Source of the DNA: Lineus longissimus
Lineage: Eukaryota; Nemertea; Pilidiophora; Heteronemertea; Lineidae
Direction of reading: 5' to 3'
Length of the DNA: 64,000 nucleotides
Assembly (NCBI RefSeq): GCF_910592395.1
Contig: NC_088308.1
Coordinates: 6,773,001-6,837,000 of the forward strand
The notes under the pieces were generated by a model. The model saw only the letters and a list, made by a program, of their open reading frames with translations, did no database searches and was not told the DNA's origin. Below are positions 45,561 to 58,909 of this stretch, piece after piece. Each line of letters starts with the position of its first letter. The stretch's first letter is position 1. Both the position numbers and the translations under genes were made by a program.

Positions 45561-46959
45561 GAGAAGGTATCGCGTTCCACCACAAAATGCGACAATTTTT
45601 TATTAACATTTCCGTTTTTCCTTTGATGGTTCGCGTCAGGTTGGTTTGGTTTATGAAATAAGGGACAGACATGACAAATCGAAGGTAATAAACTGATCGA
45701 ACAGTTTCAAGGTGTCTTTGCTGGTGGGAGTGCAGTTGTGATGGGTGTGCTCTTGTCCTGTCAAGATTATTTTTGTGGTTGCTGCCAGATGCTGCCAGTA
45801 ACAATAGGTGACCAGAAATGAATAGGAAATGATTTCCAGTACCACTCAGATGCGAATTATGTCTCGTGTTCGGAATGACGGGTCGTTGGGGAAGCTTTAG
45901 TTCAGAAGAAAAATGATGCCACGGAACCTATAAACGCGACAGCAAGTATTTCGGTCCGCCGTGATGATAAGATCATCTCAGCTTGGTAAAACCATGCGCT
46001 GCACACAGTGGAGGAAAAACTACTGAACCGAATCCAGATAATCTCGATCTCATTAATCTTCCAGAAAGATTCCCCATCTACCCGTAATGTTGAAGGAGTT
46101 TCGGTCTCGAGATGGCGCCGGAAGTATGGGGCCCGTTTTATTGGGCCGCCCTTATTGAAAAGTATTCTTTCCCATCATGTGTCTACCTTGGTGTAATTTT
46201 CGTAAAACGTAGGGTAGTAACAAGTTGGTGGAAAATTGATGATAATTTGCTTGTCATTTTGGTTGAGGTATAATGACCTGAGGTAACAGCAATCATTCGA
46301 TAATACTTTGGTCCAGGACAACACTTTTGCCACTTCTTGCTTCGTTGATGAGTGTTGCTCCCGATCTCGCAGTCGTCATTACTGTCCTCTACATCGCTCC
46401 CGGACAAGTATCACTACTCTTCCGATGGGACCGTATTTTTTGGTCGAATACATTCCGTAGAAGCACCGAAAAGATCAGATAGTTCCAGGCTAACAAAACA
46501 TATTGCCAAGCATCAAAAACAGGCGTGATGTTATTTTAAAGAATGATATTTCATCAGGTCAACAATGTGGGTAATCATGGCCTTCAATTTGTTTGCTAAT
46601 TAACACATTACTTCGAAATAATTAACCTCCTGAATACCATCTCCGGGTCTTGATATTTTGATGATAGTTAGATTGAGACAATCGACACGGAATGTTGTCA
46701 GTACGCATGGCCCGAATGTTATTTTGAGATATAAAGTTCGATATTCGAAGACTATGGCGGGTGAAATGTTGATATGTATCAAATTTTAAAACGAGGCAAC
46801 TGTAAATTCGGCTGCAAGGTTCATGTCGTTTCACGAAGTTGTTAACTCAGTCAGGTCGCGGCGCATGGTTAATACGGTCATCCTGGCACAAATTGTTTTC
46901 AATATACTCCGCCTCTCGATATTTTAAACAAGATAGGAGTATCAAAAACCTGTAGTGTA
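45561..46959. other. No gene recognised
   Basis: Only short chance frames. One at 45651-45845 (-) begins with a hydrophobic segment, but it lacks a phase-0 donor and I could not link it to the protease gene downstream. Confidence 0.4.
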
Positions 46960-47165
46960 TCTCGGGATGGGTTACAGTGCCTGTTGGACTTCAAACAATC
47001 CAAAGGTCTTCGGTTCGAATTAGTCCCGGTTCGCTTACATTTTGTACTTAGCACGAGCTCAAGTGCATAAGCACCAAATTAGCTGCAGCTAGCTCTCTAA
47101 TGCCTCAGTGTCTTTGTGGTCACTTGATAGTGACATTTGCTGTTAAGTGCTTTAAGACAGGCCCA
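46960..47165 (+). mobile_element. tRNA-derived SINE
   Basis: An A-box-like tract (gggatgggttacagtgcctg) is followed after about 40 bp by a B-box-like ggttcgaattagtccc. Between them ttgga...tccaa could pair as an anticodon stem. The acceptor strands do not pair well, so it is not a working tRNA. A body of about 120 bp follows, ending tgctgttaagtgctttaag. Pol III promoter spacing is plausible. Confidence 0.55.
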
Positions 47166-50100
47166 GGTCAGCATAAAAGCGCAAAAAAAATGTGTAATTG
47201 TCCAAAAACTATGTTTTATTGCGGGCCCTCCTCCATTACACTGCCCAACTCATATACCTAGATGTGAATTTACCTCTTGACACCCAGTCATGCCACTAAG
47301 GCCGCGTCAGTTGAGTAATAGTGCAGTTATAACTAACGGAATGATCAATCAGAAAAGCTGCAACATTTTCTTCTGTCATAAGAAAAATAACGAGCTATTA
47401 TATCGGTGCTCTTAATTGCCTCTGGAATGTTACGAAAACACTCTATTGCTTCTAAGACGAAGCAAACAGTGTGACAGTGTAGCCATGTCTTTTATTATAT
47501 TCCCTTAATACCAGACTTGAAACTTGGACAGTATCAACAGCGACTATACTCAATCTTCAGTTATGGAATAGGTAGTTAATGTTCGTCCTGGGACCTAAAT
47601 CAAAGACAATCCTACTCCATCATTTTCTACTCTAGCCATCACGAAATACTAAGTATAACAGGATGATCGCAGATCAATAGCATTCTCATTACCGGACACT
47701 AAACCCTATTAATAAATCGCCTCGTATCATAGTCTTTTTTCCTTTCCCCATCCGTCTTATATTACCGAAAAACGATTTTCCCCTTCCATCATAATCTCGT
47801 CCTTGCATCCTCTATCAATGGGGCTACATTACGCTTCCCGGAGTCCACTCCATCATGGAAAGACCTACAAATCTTAGCATTTTATTGTCGTTATCCATCT
47901 GCGCTATCTACGGCAATCTCTGCTCAAGTGAAGATGGTTCATGGCAAAAATCACACCAAAAACTTCCAGCAACATTTTTCACTCGACTAGGCTAACTCGA
48001 CTATCCTCAAGAGGAAGTAACGTACCTTATTTTTTCCTGCTATCCTGATAATTAGGCTGGTAGTTAAATATTCTTATATTTAAAGATTAGCTAAATCATC
48101 TGAGAGTTAATCGACAGATTAACCTTTTCTGTCCAATATAACCACCTGCTTGGCTTCAATCAACATTATTCCCCAGTGACGAGGATAGCACTCCAGCACT
48201 AATCGATCATCACCACTTCCAAATAGAAATGAAATGGCTTTCTGCATTTTCAGTAATCAAACTCTTCAAATTGGCAAAGATTCTAACACTGATCGCGCGA
48301 CTTTATTTTCTTTCAGCCACCACCTGCGAGCTCACTGATGAAACAACCAAACGAATGGCATTGAAATGGACTGATGTTTCGTGCTGCTTCAACCGTAACA
48401 TCAACACATGGCACTATCGATGTGTTATGTGGATACAACTGACTCTTAATTTTCGAGGATGATGTTGATGTGAAATTTGCAACTTTGATCCACAAGCTTC
48501 TTTAAAAGCGAACCTCAAAGTTGATCATGCTTTACGCGGCATGATTTGTACGCTGATTGCTGACTACTCGCGCTTATCATGCTTTACATACTCATATAAA
48601 TTCCCACATTTCAGGCTGGTGTGGACTGATATACCAATACTTTAAAAGCTAGGTTTCAACAAATTTACATTCATGATAACTGCCGAGTTCACTACGGTGC
48701 GTATAACTGTTGTTTTTTTTCCTAGCCTCCAGTTAACACGACCGGCGTGCCATCTTAATGTATGCTGTCCACATTCTCTGTTATAACTCCCCAATTCGAA
48801 ATATGAACAGATTGGTTTAGCGCTGATGATGTAAACAGGAATTCTTTCTAAATTAGCAAGATTCATTATTGACCTTACTCAATCAACATGCCACCAATCA
48901 GGCGACGCGCCGAGATAAAGATTATTCAATTCACTGCTTTTGTAGGAAACCAAGTTTCCTGTCGTTTCACAAAAGACGCTGCAGTACAGCATTAAAAGCA
49001 TTTCTTCTGTGAAATTTAAGTCGTGCATTTCCTTTCAGATTCGATTTCACGAGAAAATGGCACTGAACGGGAAAAAGCCTAAAATGACTGCATGGGAAAC
49101 TTTCTAAGTATTTCGCTGTAAATGGCAGGCTTGTTCATATTCATTATCATCACGCTTTGTCCGATTCAGGCAAACCAAGTATTCTATAAACTTTACAATC
49201 TTTGATATCACCCTTTGGTTTCGGAAAAAGGACAGTTTGAGGTGTGCTTAATCCTTAGTCTTTGATGGGTAAGGCGAACAGGCATTTCCCTCCCGTTTAA
49301 GAACCTGCTAGTCCAGCCTATTGAAATTAGTTCTTTCATCATCTAGATTTTGGTTAGAATATAAATTAATGTGACAATTACGACCATGTTATGACGTCAC
49401 CAGGGCAAGTGTTTTTCATGTCTATTCGGTTATGTCTGCATTTGTACTTATAGCCTTCCTCCATTCATAATCATGATCGATCGTCCGAATCGCTGATCGA
49501 GATCATTCAGTTCCTTCCTCCATTATCCTTAACCATCAACGTTCCCTGGCATTAACCTACTCTTTTTCTGCCAACCTGCACCTGCCGAATCCATAACGGA
49601 ATCACATTCATCTCATGTGGAGAGGTAACGCCATACGGCTCCGTTTACATAACGACTGGCGTCACAACTCTGGCGCAATACTGGGGATGACATTTGACAA
49701 AGACGATATCAGTGATTATATCTTCTTGCAAATAGAGTACAGTACCTTTATTTGTATTTTACCCCCTAAAAGCGAGAGGCTTTTAGATATGGAATAAGAA
49801 GAACATCCAATACCGGTGTGTAGTATATTTTGGTGTCTGAGAAAAAACTCTCAAAATATCGACAACCTTCCGGGGTTATCAAAATCCAATAAGATGTCGA
49901 ACTCGAGAATGTGGATCTATTTGTAGACGCTTGGGTTTCACTCCCTTCCACAACATACTTGAACCTTCCAAGCACCAGGCGTGACCCTGTCAACAGAATG
50001 GAAAACTGATAGGTTCAGCATTAGTATTGTGATTGAAAAGCAAATAGTCCAACGATTCAATAACGATCACTTGAATTGTTTAACTGACAGAGTATGCATC

Positions 50101-50763
50101 ATCAATAAAGTGTTATTTTTGTGATCAATGGAGAATTATCAATTTCATTTCGAGCACTGATCAGAAGCACGCGATATGGACATTCTACTTGTTTGTTGTT
50201 TTTACAATTTGTGCTTTTTACTTCTACAGAGCGGCTCAATAAAAATGTTACACTTACAAAATGGTTTATATCTATTATAATTTTGGCATTTACCTCAAAC
50301 ATACATATGTCCTTGAAGAGCAAGCTCTTTCGATTAATTTGACACCAGCAGATTCAAAATTCTTACATGGTTGACTGCGCATGACAGATTTTATTGACTC
50401 GTGTGAATTCTGACTTGCGCCAACCTTTCAGTGGTTGATCAAGTTCATTTCTCTTTTAACCCATCACTGACCTAACATAATCGAATCAGACAATGAGTTA
50501 AAACGGTAACTCGCCCCCGACTTGAGCTGTTCAAGTTAAATTCAGATTGATTCAACTTGCAAGGAATATGGTTAAGGGGAGTGGATTAGGTTTGTTAAAC
50601 ACCTCGCAAAATTGATTAGATTGAAAATCCTCTCGAGTCTCACACATAAGTGCTTTTCAGGATAATTGACAGGACAGGACAAGACAGGACAGCACCAGCT
50701 AACTTGTTTGCTTGCTTGCTTGCTACCAATTGGGAATACCGAATAGAAGAAGCCTACATGTAC
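47166..50763. other. No gene recognised
   Basis: Short frames only. It includes a GGACA/GACAG simple repeat with a CTTG run at 50665-50722. Otherwise unremarkable AT-rich DNA. Confidence 0.4.
50665..50722 (+). repeat. Simple repeats (GACAG)n and (CTTG)n
   Basis: gacaggacaggacaagacag followed shortly by tgcttgcttgcttgct. Short microsatellites. Confidence 0.75.
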
Positions 50764-50830
50764 ACTACTCTTTGAAATAAAGGTTTTTGAGCTTCTGAAA
50801 AAACCTTGAGGTTTTTCGGCCAAACAAAGA
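50764..50830 (+). repeat. Dispersed repeat, copy 2 (cf. 28436-28500)
   Basis: actctttgaaataaaggttt, then gagcttctgaaaaa and cggccaaacaaag line up with 28436-28500. An 11-13-base G run (near 50955) follows about 130 bp downstream. Confidence 0.45.
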
Positions 50831-53635
50831 TTGAGCGTTTTTTGTCAAATGAAGTTAACTTTTGTCCGTTTAAACACGGACCTAAAATACATACTGTGGT
50901 CTAAAACAGGCTATGGGGCGTCGCCCGTTGGTATGGTCATCATTGCGTTTGTTGGGGGGGGGGGGTTAATGGTGCTTTAAACTTTAGATACGGTGGGTTT
51001 TATCCGCCCAGGCGGTCAACATAGCCATTTATAACCTCTGTAACTTCATTCAAGGTGACTGTGCATGCACTCTCTACAATGGCTTTCAGCAGACAGTCAA
51101 CATGGCGGGGTGGTTTCCGGGGGTGTTTCCACAATACGCCGATCTAAATATAGATATTCATCTCGACATAAACAAACACATCATCAGCTATTTGCCACCC
51201 CCGCGACAATTAATGGCATTAGTTTCAAATTGACAATATTCATAACTTCATGTCAAGTCCATGTAATCACTAGTTGAATCAATCAATCCATTGCCATTAA
51301 TTCATTAGCAATCAGGCAAAGCAAATTTTTATGTTTGGGTAACAAGTATTAAATCTGAAATATTCTTTGAATCAGCGCCGCGGCCGGCAGAAGGTCAAAC
51401 AAAATTACCCAATTTTTGCTTGGGTACCTATCATTGCGCATGCGTAACCGGATATATAATCTGGAAAGTTTGTGCCTTGTACTTCCACCGACTGTGGTGT
51501 CGATTTCAAGTCCTAAAAGATGCAAAGCCTTTGAAACGCTAGTAGAACGCTAACATAACAAGTATTTACGGCTATCTCTTGATTTATCTTGTAAGAAACT
51601 GCTGAGTCTGGGCTATAACTATAAATAACCAACTGCTGGTCTATGAATTAAACCACTACCCACTAATGGCAGGGGAATCATTACTAAATCACTTCAAACC
51701 TTCAAACATTGTGAATGTGAGGCAATGATTTTTCATACGCGAAGGATTTCTTTCGCGCCCACAACTAGTAGGCCTACAAGCACACCCGGTACATTAGTTG
51801 TAAAGCATCGAATTGTCATGGCATGCTCTTGAATCCACAAACTATGGCCTAAAATGATATCTAAAATATCACCAATGAAAAGGCAGTCACCTCTAAATGG
51901 GCGAAATGCACAACAAAAATAATGACCATCGCCATTTGCGATCGTTTTTTAATTGTCCGCTTCTTTTTCCCCTGTGAAAGGGCATTTGTTCCTCAAAGTG
52001 TATTTTGTAAATAACAAGATAAGCATAACTGTATGGGGGAACTAGTGACATTTGCACGCCTTCGATAGGTCATTCGTTTCTTTGGTAAAGTCGGTTTCGA
52101 ATCTGATTTCGCAATTTGTCTACATGTAGCATGCGCCTCCGCTGCCGTTCGCGGTGGTAGTAATCAGTATAGAGCCCGCAGTCTCGGAAGTGCGTGTACT
52201 GTACCGACCCCATCCGATAAAAAAGAGTTCTAGTTGTACTTCTCCCACAGTAATCATCCAATTCTGACCTGTATAGGATGCGCAAATTTATTGCCTGATT
52301 GAATTTGAAAGTTTGAAAATAAAAATATCATGTGTGTGGAAAAAGTGATGCGAGTGGTGATGATAAACTACGCTCAAGCAGTAAGGAATGATACCAGCTG
52401 TTCTTATCAATATTCAATATATAATAGTTATTTGCGGGCCATAAAGTTCGTCCGGTAACCTGCTTTACATGGGAATAGTTTGCATCTTCACACCTGGCCT
52501 CGTCTGAGTATGATAAGAAGACAATCAATCTATGTTGGTGATACTTATGATGAGATATTCGACTTTCCTGACACTTTATTTTGCAATCAGCATTCAAATG
52601 TCGAGTGTCCTGCCCGTGCTCCTTAAGGACATCCGGACGGATGGTCAACTTTAGATGCGGCACAGTACCACATCAACATGTACATCCAACGAAGCGATCA
52701 AAAGTGCGGCGATATTTTAGAGACCACGAATGCAACAGACAGACGATATGACCTTGACATTTTATAACTTATAAGTAGCTTTAAGTTCACTTTTCAGGGC
52801 AACCATTATACATGCTTACCGAAATTGGTGGCTTGCATTGGAACCAAATTTTCCCCCTTGTGCGTCATTAAAGGCATTCAAGTTGGTCAACCATGACTAT
52901 CTCCTTTGTCCCTCCACCATAAGGCCTAGTTTCCCCTTATGACATCACTATTTCGGACACTCAGCGCCCCATTTCTGGAAAGGTGTAAACCGTAACCATT
53001 CAACTGACCGTGAAATAGTAGCCTCTTAAAGGCTATGTGCAGGTTAACCGATATAGGAGAAATAGGAGAAAATCGGATAAAAAAATTAATGCTATTACAA
53101 TACCCTTGGTCGAACTGTTTGCACCTTGCTGCTAAAACACATGGGTATTTTCAGATTTTATCCGGAATTACCATTCTGAGACATCCCCAAGAACGAAGCC
53201 ATCTTCTGCGGGAATTCATAATTTGCGGCAATGCGCAACTGGGTAATGCTTCGGGCGTCAAACGCCGTAAGAAGCGCAACGCAGCACTGACGGTTCGTCA
53301 GTAAATGGCCGCATTTCTATTCGCATCAGGTATGAGAGGTATACGGAAGGCGTATTCAACAAAGGATGTCACGCGCATCAAAGATAAAAGGGATAAATCA
53401 TCCAACACGGAATATAGCGGATGACATCGTGACCTGTTATCCAACACTGTCAAGAAGGGTCTAAATACAACAACAACTTCTGGTCCTAATTAATTTCGCG
53501 CGTTTGACGATTTACATTTCGTATCTTAGAAAATAGATTGTCTGTTTTTGTGTTGTCCTTCGTTGCAACCCGTTGGATTCTAGAAGAATTTCGTTAGCAG
53601 TAAACAGACGATTACTTCCACCATGACATGATAAT
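50831..53635. other. No gene recognised
   Basis: Short frames without motif. A poly(G) tract occurs near 50955. Nothing else seen. Confidence 0.4.
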
Positions 53636-53790
53636 GTAGTAATTGTAGCCTATTCCTTAAGTTGTTATAGTAATATTGAGTTGTAATAGTTACATTTAGT
53701 CAGGTTGAAAAAGCGACATTGAGTTGTAGAAGTAACACAGGGCTACAATAGTAATATTGAGTTTAATAGTGACATTGATTGGTCGACGAT
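53636..53790 (+). repeat. Degenerate minisatellite, ~20-35 bp units
   Basis: The motif gttgtaatagtaacattgag recurs in variants: gttatagtaatattgag, gttgtaatagttacattta, gttgtagaagtaacac, ctacaatagtaatattgag and taatagtgacattga. The copies are imperfect and spacing is irregular. Confidence 0.6.
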
Positions 53791-56700
53791 AGTGGCATTA
53801 ACCAAGCTGTCGAAACCGTGTGGAGACTTCTACCACATGTATTGTCAATGTTTACGAGATGTCTCATCCGTCATGTTCACCTTTCAGTGTGAGATAACAT
53901 CATTTATATCTGCCACAAGGTTTTGTCAACATGACCAGACAAAACCGATATTGGCATTTATCTGGTCGGTATTACTTTGTACAAGGATTAATACAAAATA
54001 TCCTATATGTATATTGTACATCTGTAACCAACTGCGTTCCGGGTAGTTTTGATTTTTATAAACCGGCGGAGAGAAAAATGTATGGGGGTAATGGACTTTC
54101 TGGATATCAACAAAGACGCCATTTCAAATAATTCCATAAGATGTGGTCGCACCTTTTAAGTTGACACTCTCATCATGTGAGGTAAATTATGTCACGGACT
54201 TTAGATTGAAACAAATTCATCTTTTAAGAGAAGTATTGACACAAATGCATCTTAAAAAGAGATGTATGTGAGTGATTTCAACCTTGCTGGGTACACAGCA
54301 TGTCCTCGAAACGGCAAGCCGCTTCATCTCCGCCACATGACGGAAGTTATAGCTTAGGCAGGTTGAACGCCGAAGAAGAAGAACCTTGCAGGGTACATGT
54401 GCTGTACATGCATAATCTTGATCCGTCCGTTGGCAGGAGTGCGACTGATTTCCTGATCAGTAATGCGATAATTCTGCGGGACCATTTCCTTGTTCATCCG
54501 AATTACTGATCGTCATTATGATCATTGGATGTCATCACGGATGTACAATACCCATTGGACGCTGCTGATAAGTTTTGTGGATGATTGTGCGATTCTATTG
54601 GTTTGTTCTATTTGGTCAGAAACTCTTCGTGGGCCGTGCAATTATTGATAAGTTGATGTTATAAAAACAAATAAGAGGAAAAAAGAAATTATCGTCGACG
54701 TATTATATTGTTGATTGGTTTTTCTCTTACTTGGCGACATGCTCAGATTCAAATTTGATTCGCAAGAGAGATTACCTCGTCGTTTTATAAGCTGGTTTTG
54801 TTGTGCTTTCTTGACAATTTGTATTTGACAGAGATAGTGCTTCTCTTGCGTGGGCTGCTTTGGCGGTGAAAATGAACCTTCTTTATTTCATGTTTATAAG
54901 TCTGGCGCAGATCAGTCAGCGAGATGAACGCGCGGACAATAGGGCCTGCAGTAGGGTTCTATTCAGAAACTCGCGTACGACTTAATGCCGTGATGCATCA
55001 ATTGCTTTGATACCGACTGAGGGGCAGTAAGGACATTGTATTGCGCGTACGATTTTCCCGGAACACGATATCCTTGATCTGACAAGGCCCAAATACCAAG
55101 ACAGCAGCTGCACTGTCTGACATTCGAAAATTCCGTGAAAATGTTGTTTCCAAGACAGATGTCGTTATCATGTTTGCTAATTACATTGACCAGCATCTTA
55201 ACCGTAGACTAACCATTCCAATGAAGGTCTTTGATTTTTTATCAATGTTACAATGTACTTTGGAGTCTGTAATGGCTTAATTCGTGAATCTAACATTCCA
55301 TTGCCTGTTTTGCTTATTCTTAATGGGAAATTGGCAAATTTGGGTCAGGTCAGGGGGAACAAGGAAAACAAAGCACGAATTTCCCAGACTGGAGTAGGAC
55401 AGTTGACAACCATTAAGTTAATATAAGGCCTTGAGAAGATGGACCAACTGCCTGAGAGCACGTGGTTTTGCCGTAAGAATCGGTTGAAAATGATCATCGT
55501 AGGGTAGATGCTTCGATGAAAATGCTCCCGATATCCAGTACTAATGGAACCGCGAAACCGAGAATTCATGTTCAAATGCAGTATTGGACAATAATCTTGA
55601 TACCTATTTATAAATATTGTATTTTAGTTTCGGATGATGTTATTGGCAAGCTGAATTTGCGATAATAAGGACTCAGTTAGCACTAAGAGAGACGAATCCA
55701 TGCTTTCTTTGATCTGAGTAAAAGTCAATTACGGCACATTTCATCACAGCGTCATCTGTAAATTAATATCCGAAAAACATTGCCAAGGTGTGAATGGAGA
55801 CTCGTAAAAAGACAATAATTCGAAATAACTGGAATAATTCGAAGTAAGTGGATTCCATCATCATTCTTCCCGGTATCCTTCTGTGTCTCTAAGGAGTGAT
55901 GCCCACGGCGAAATTACCACCCATGGTTTCTCAATATTCTCGATTTCTATCAAATGGATCGTCTAATTGAAATATCTTCTTTCTGTATTCTAAAAATGCC
56001 AAACTTCGATTATTAGATTAACAAGACTTTTTTTAACTTCTCTTAAGTTTCCACGGAAATCTACTAATGAAAGGCGTTCCTGTGCGAACGATAAGAATCG
56101 CACTTCATTTTTGTTTATTAAATTCTGCTCCATTATCTTCATAACCTCGCCACTAATCTATTGTGTCATAAGTTTGGCCATCACAGATTGGACTCAAGTG
56201 CTTTATATTCGCGAGGCTCATAGACAGAATACTATATATCTAATCACATAATACAGGACCGTATAATTAGCTAGGCAGAGCAAGGTAAGGGGCAAATGCT
56301 TCTCCAAAGTTCACCCAATAAGAGAACATTTTTAATGCCGAGTTTTGCCATTTTGCCGACTTTATTGATCGAGGCCAAAATGATATCAGTTTTTAGCATA
56401 CCTTTGCATTACAGATCGTTCGGCCGGATCTAAAATGATCACGTCACAGGTGGTCTTTTTGATTTAGTTTCATGTTCAATGGAAGCTGGATTGCGTTACA
56501 CATGTTTCATTGAGTAACAACATGGTTAAACACGGGATGATAAAACGGCGAAGGTACACGACTCAATTCCATTGGCATTTAAAGAAGTGTTCTTTGCAAA
56601 AGAAAGGCGCTGTACCTTTCAAAGCTAAGATGTGATCTGCTTGAGTAGAAGAGATGAGATGTTCTCAGTGCGAAACGATAAAAAAATAACTCGAACAAGC

Positions 56701-58396
56701 TGAAGAGAGCAAAGTTGTTTGAACGTTTTCTCAAGCTCCGTTTCTTCGAATGATCAATATCCCGATACATGTAACCTACGCTTGCGATGCTATGATATTT
56801 TAAAGTTACGTTTCAGCTCTTTCTGAAGTTAAATGTTTTATGTATAATAATGCTATTTCTGATACAAAATTTGAAAATGTTCTGAAACTTCTTATTAATT
56901 GTTTTGGATGATATGCTATAAGTTTTAAAAATATGACATTTTGACAGGGAAATGACTGACGCCTCCTCCTCGCCCCCCCCCCCCCTCCACATCTCTGACG
57001 GCTACGATTTTAAGATGATCACCACAGTCGGGAAAGCGATGTGGGGTAATACAGGCGATCTATTGAGTCACCTTCATCCTGTTCAACTTAACCTTCGAAA
57101 GCTGTTGAAAACGTTTGGCATTTCGCAATTTAGAATCGTTGTCATTATTTCATAGTGGTTAGACAAACAGCTAACAGAACTGCGAAAGTATTCGTCAATC
57201 TGAGTATGAATGCACTAGTGAATGAATCTAAGAAGCAAAACACACCTCCCCTCCGAGGATTTTGACAAAGTGGCTTGTAAGAATCGAAGGTCGAAATGAT
57301 TGAATAATGGCTTTTAGTATAGCGGCCCTCCGGTTCACTGACAAATTGATGTTATTACGTTGTATTGCCTTGGGAGATACTGGTCCACCATCCACAAGTC
57401 GTCTCAATAAGAAGTCAATGGGCGAAGGTTTTCTCGTCCGCCCACACTTCCGAAATCGGGTGTTGTGAATGAATCAGATGGAATACTACTTGGCAAGTTA
57501 CTACATTTCACGAGCTTTCAGACAGACGGGGTGAGAGGAGGAACTGCTTTCCTGCCGGTCATAGGCACAGAACCTGGATGGGACAGTTTGGCTGATTTCC
57601 TGATTGATGGAGGATGAAAAGAAGTGTTTGCACCCTTCCTACTGCCAAATTATCATGCCCGGACCTAATCGATAGCTTGTGATGAACTCCTCTTCCGAAT
57701 CTGGAGTCACTAGCCAGGCAATTAAAGCCCATGAAGTTGGGGGACGCAACAGATTCCGACAAGAACGAATGCAAGAGAAGAAGATACACCTAAATAAGGA
57801 TGATCATCCCGTCAAATCTGCTTTGTGATGTCAATCTGAATCTCGACAGCATACATTGTGGATTTCGTCCTACGGTCAGGTCGATACCACTTCAGGCTGA
57901 ATACCTTATAAGAAATTCTTGCTTTTTCCTCGTACATGTAATCTCGTCAAACGGGATGAATTAATAGTCTCGGATGGGCGTTAGGGGACATTAGTGGTGG
58001 TGAACATGGCCGTGTCCGGTCAAGACAGCGGCCGCAGCCGATTCTTTATTGCATTATAACGAGCTTCTTTACCATACAGGCGTCAAATCTATGTTATCTG
58101 TATACATGTAAACCTGAAAATGCTCGCGGCGTTTTATTCAATATGTGATTCGCAAACAATTCTTAAAACTTTGCGATTTTTAATTTGGCGGACTACGAAA
58201 ATTCTGACAATGACAGCTCGTTTGGGAGCTCTCCTGCAGTGGATTTCGTTAAGTTAAAACAGAACGAACTTCTCAAATTTAAAGCGATTTGTGTCTATAA
58301 AATACACCTTGATATCAATTTGATGCTTTACTAATAAGAATAACCTCATTCCGCTTGTAACACAATCGATATTTTAATCAAGCAGTTTTGTTCAGG
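53791..58396. other. No gene recognised
   Basis: Short frames only. A C-rich tract (13 C) lies at about 56972-56985. No repeat with clear borders was seen. Confidence 0.4.
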
Positions 58397-58430
58397 CATG
58401 GAAGTATTATTACCTAATAATACCTCCATG
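58397..58430. repeat. 15-bp-stem hairpin
   Basis: catggaagtattatt and aataatacctccatg flank a 4-base loop, with one mismatch. Too short to class further; possibly a small foldback remnant or transcribed hairpin. Confidence 0.6.
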
Positions 58431-58715
58431 GGTCAGGTTGTCACTTCAACAACACCAGAAAAACCCGAATTTCGTAATCGCATAGAGGCCGCCACGATAA
58501 TTAGTCACGTGCGACGATTGACAAATAAGCGCGCCGCGTTAGTATAGGCCCACTGCATGTGATTGCTCTGAACAGGCGGTGACTGCACAGAGTCCGTATA
58601 CAATGTTTTAATCCTTTGTATAGTGGTCATTCTTTGTTGGAATTGTGATGTAATTGGGTGGCGGTCTGGTGCAGTGTAACAAGTATGAATGCAGATTGGG
58701 TTTTGTGGCTGAACT

Positions 58716-58909
58716 GGCAGTGTGTTGAGAACTGTACGGAAGAGCACAGCCGAATGGGATCTAACTGTTAATCTTGGCTGCGTCCCTGGCCGTTACTTGT
58801 TCTCTTTTTCTTAGCAGTATGTTGAGAACTGTACGGCAGAGCACAGCCGTATGGGATCTAACTGTTGATCTTGGCTGCGACCTTGGCCGTTACTTGTTCT
58901 TTTTTTCTT
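58716..58909 (+). repeat. Tandem duplication, 97-bp unit x 2
   Basis: Copy 1 (58716-58812) and copy 2 (58813-58909) both run from gttgagaactgtacgg through agcacagccg, atgggatctaactgtt, atcttggctgcg and ggccgttacttgttct to a pyrimidine tract. There are only a few differences, so the duplication is recent. Confidence 0.88.

Noticed and set aside
45651-45845. Hydrophobic minus-strand N-terminus as the missing protease signal peptide
   Set aside because: It lacks a phase-0 splice donor after the hydrophobic stretch and cannot be joined in frame to the exon at 42531.
46965-47040. Possible functional tRNA
   Set aside because: A- and B-box-like parts are present, but the acceptor stem does not close and the anticodon loop is too long.
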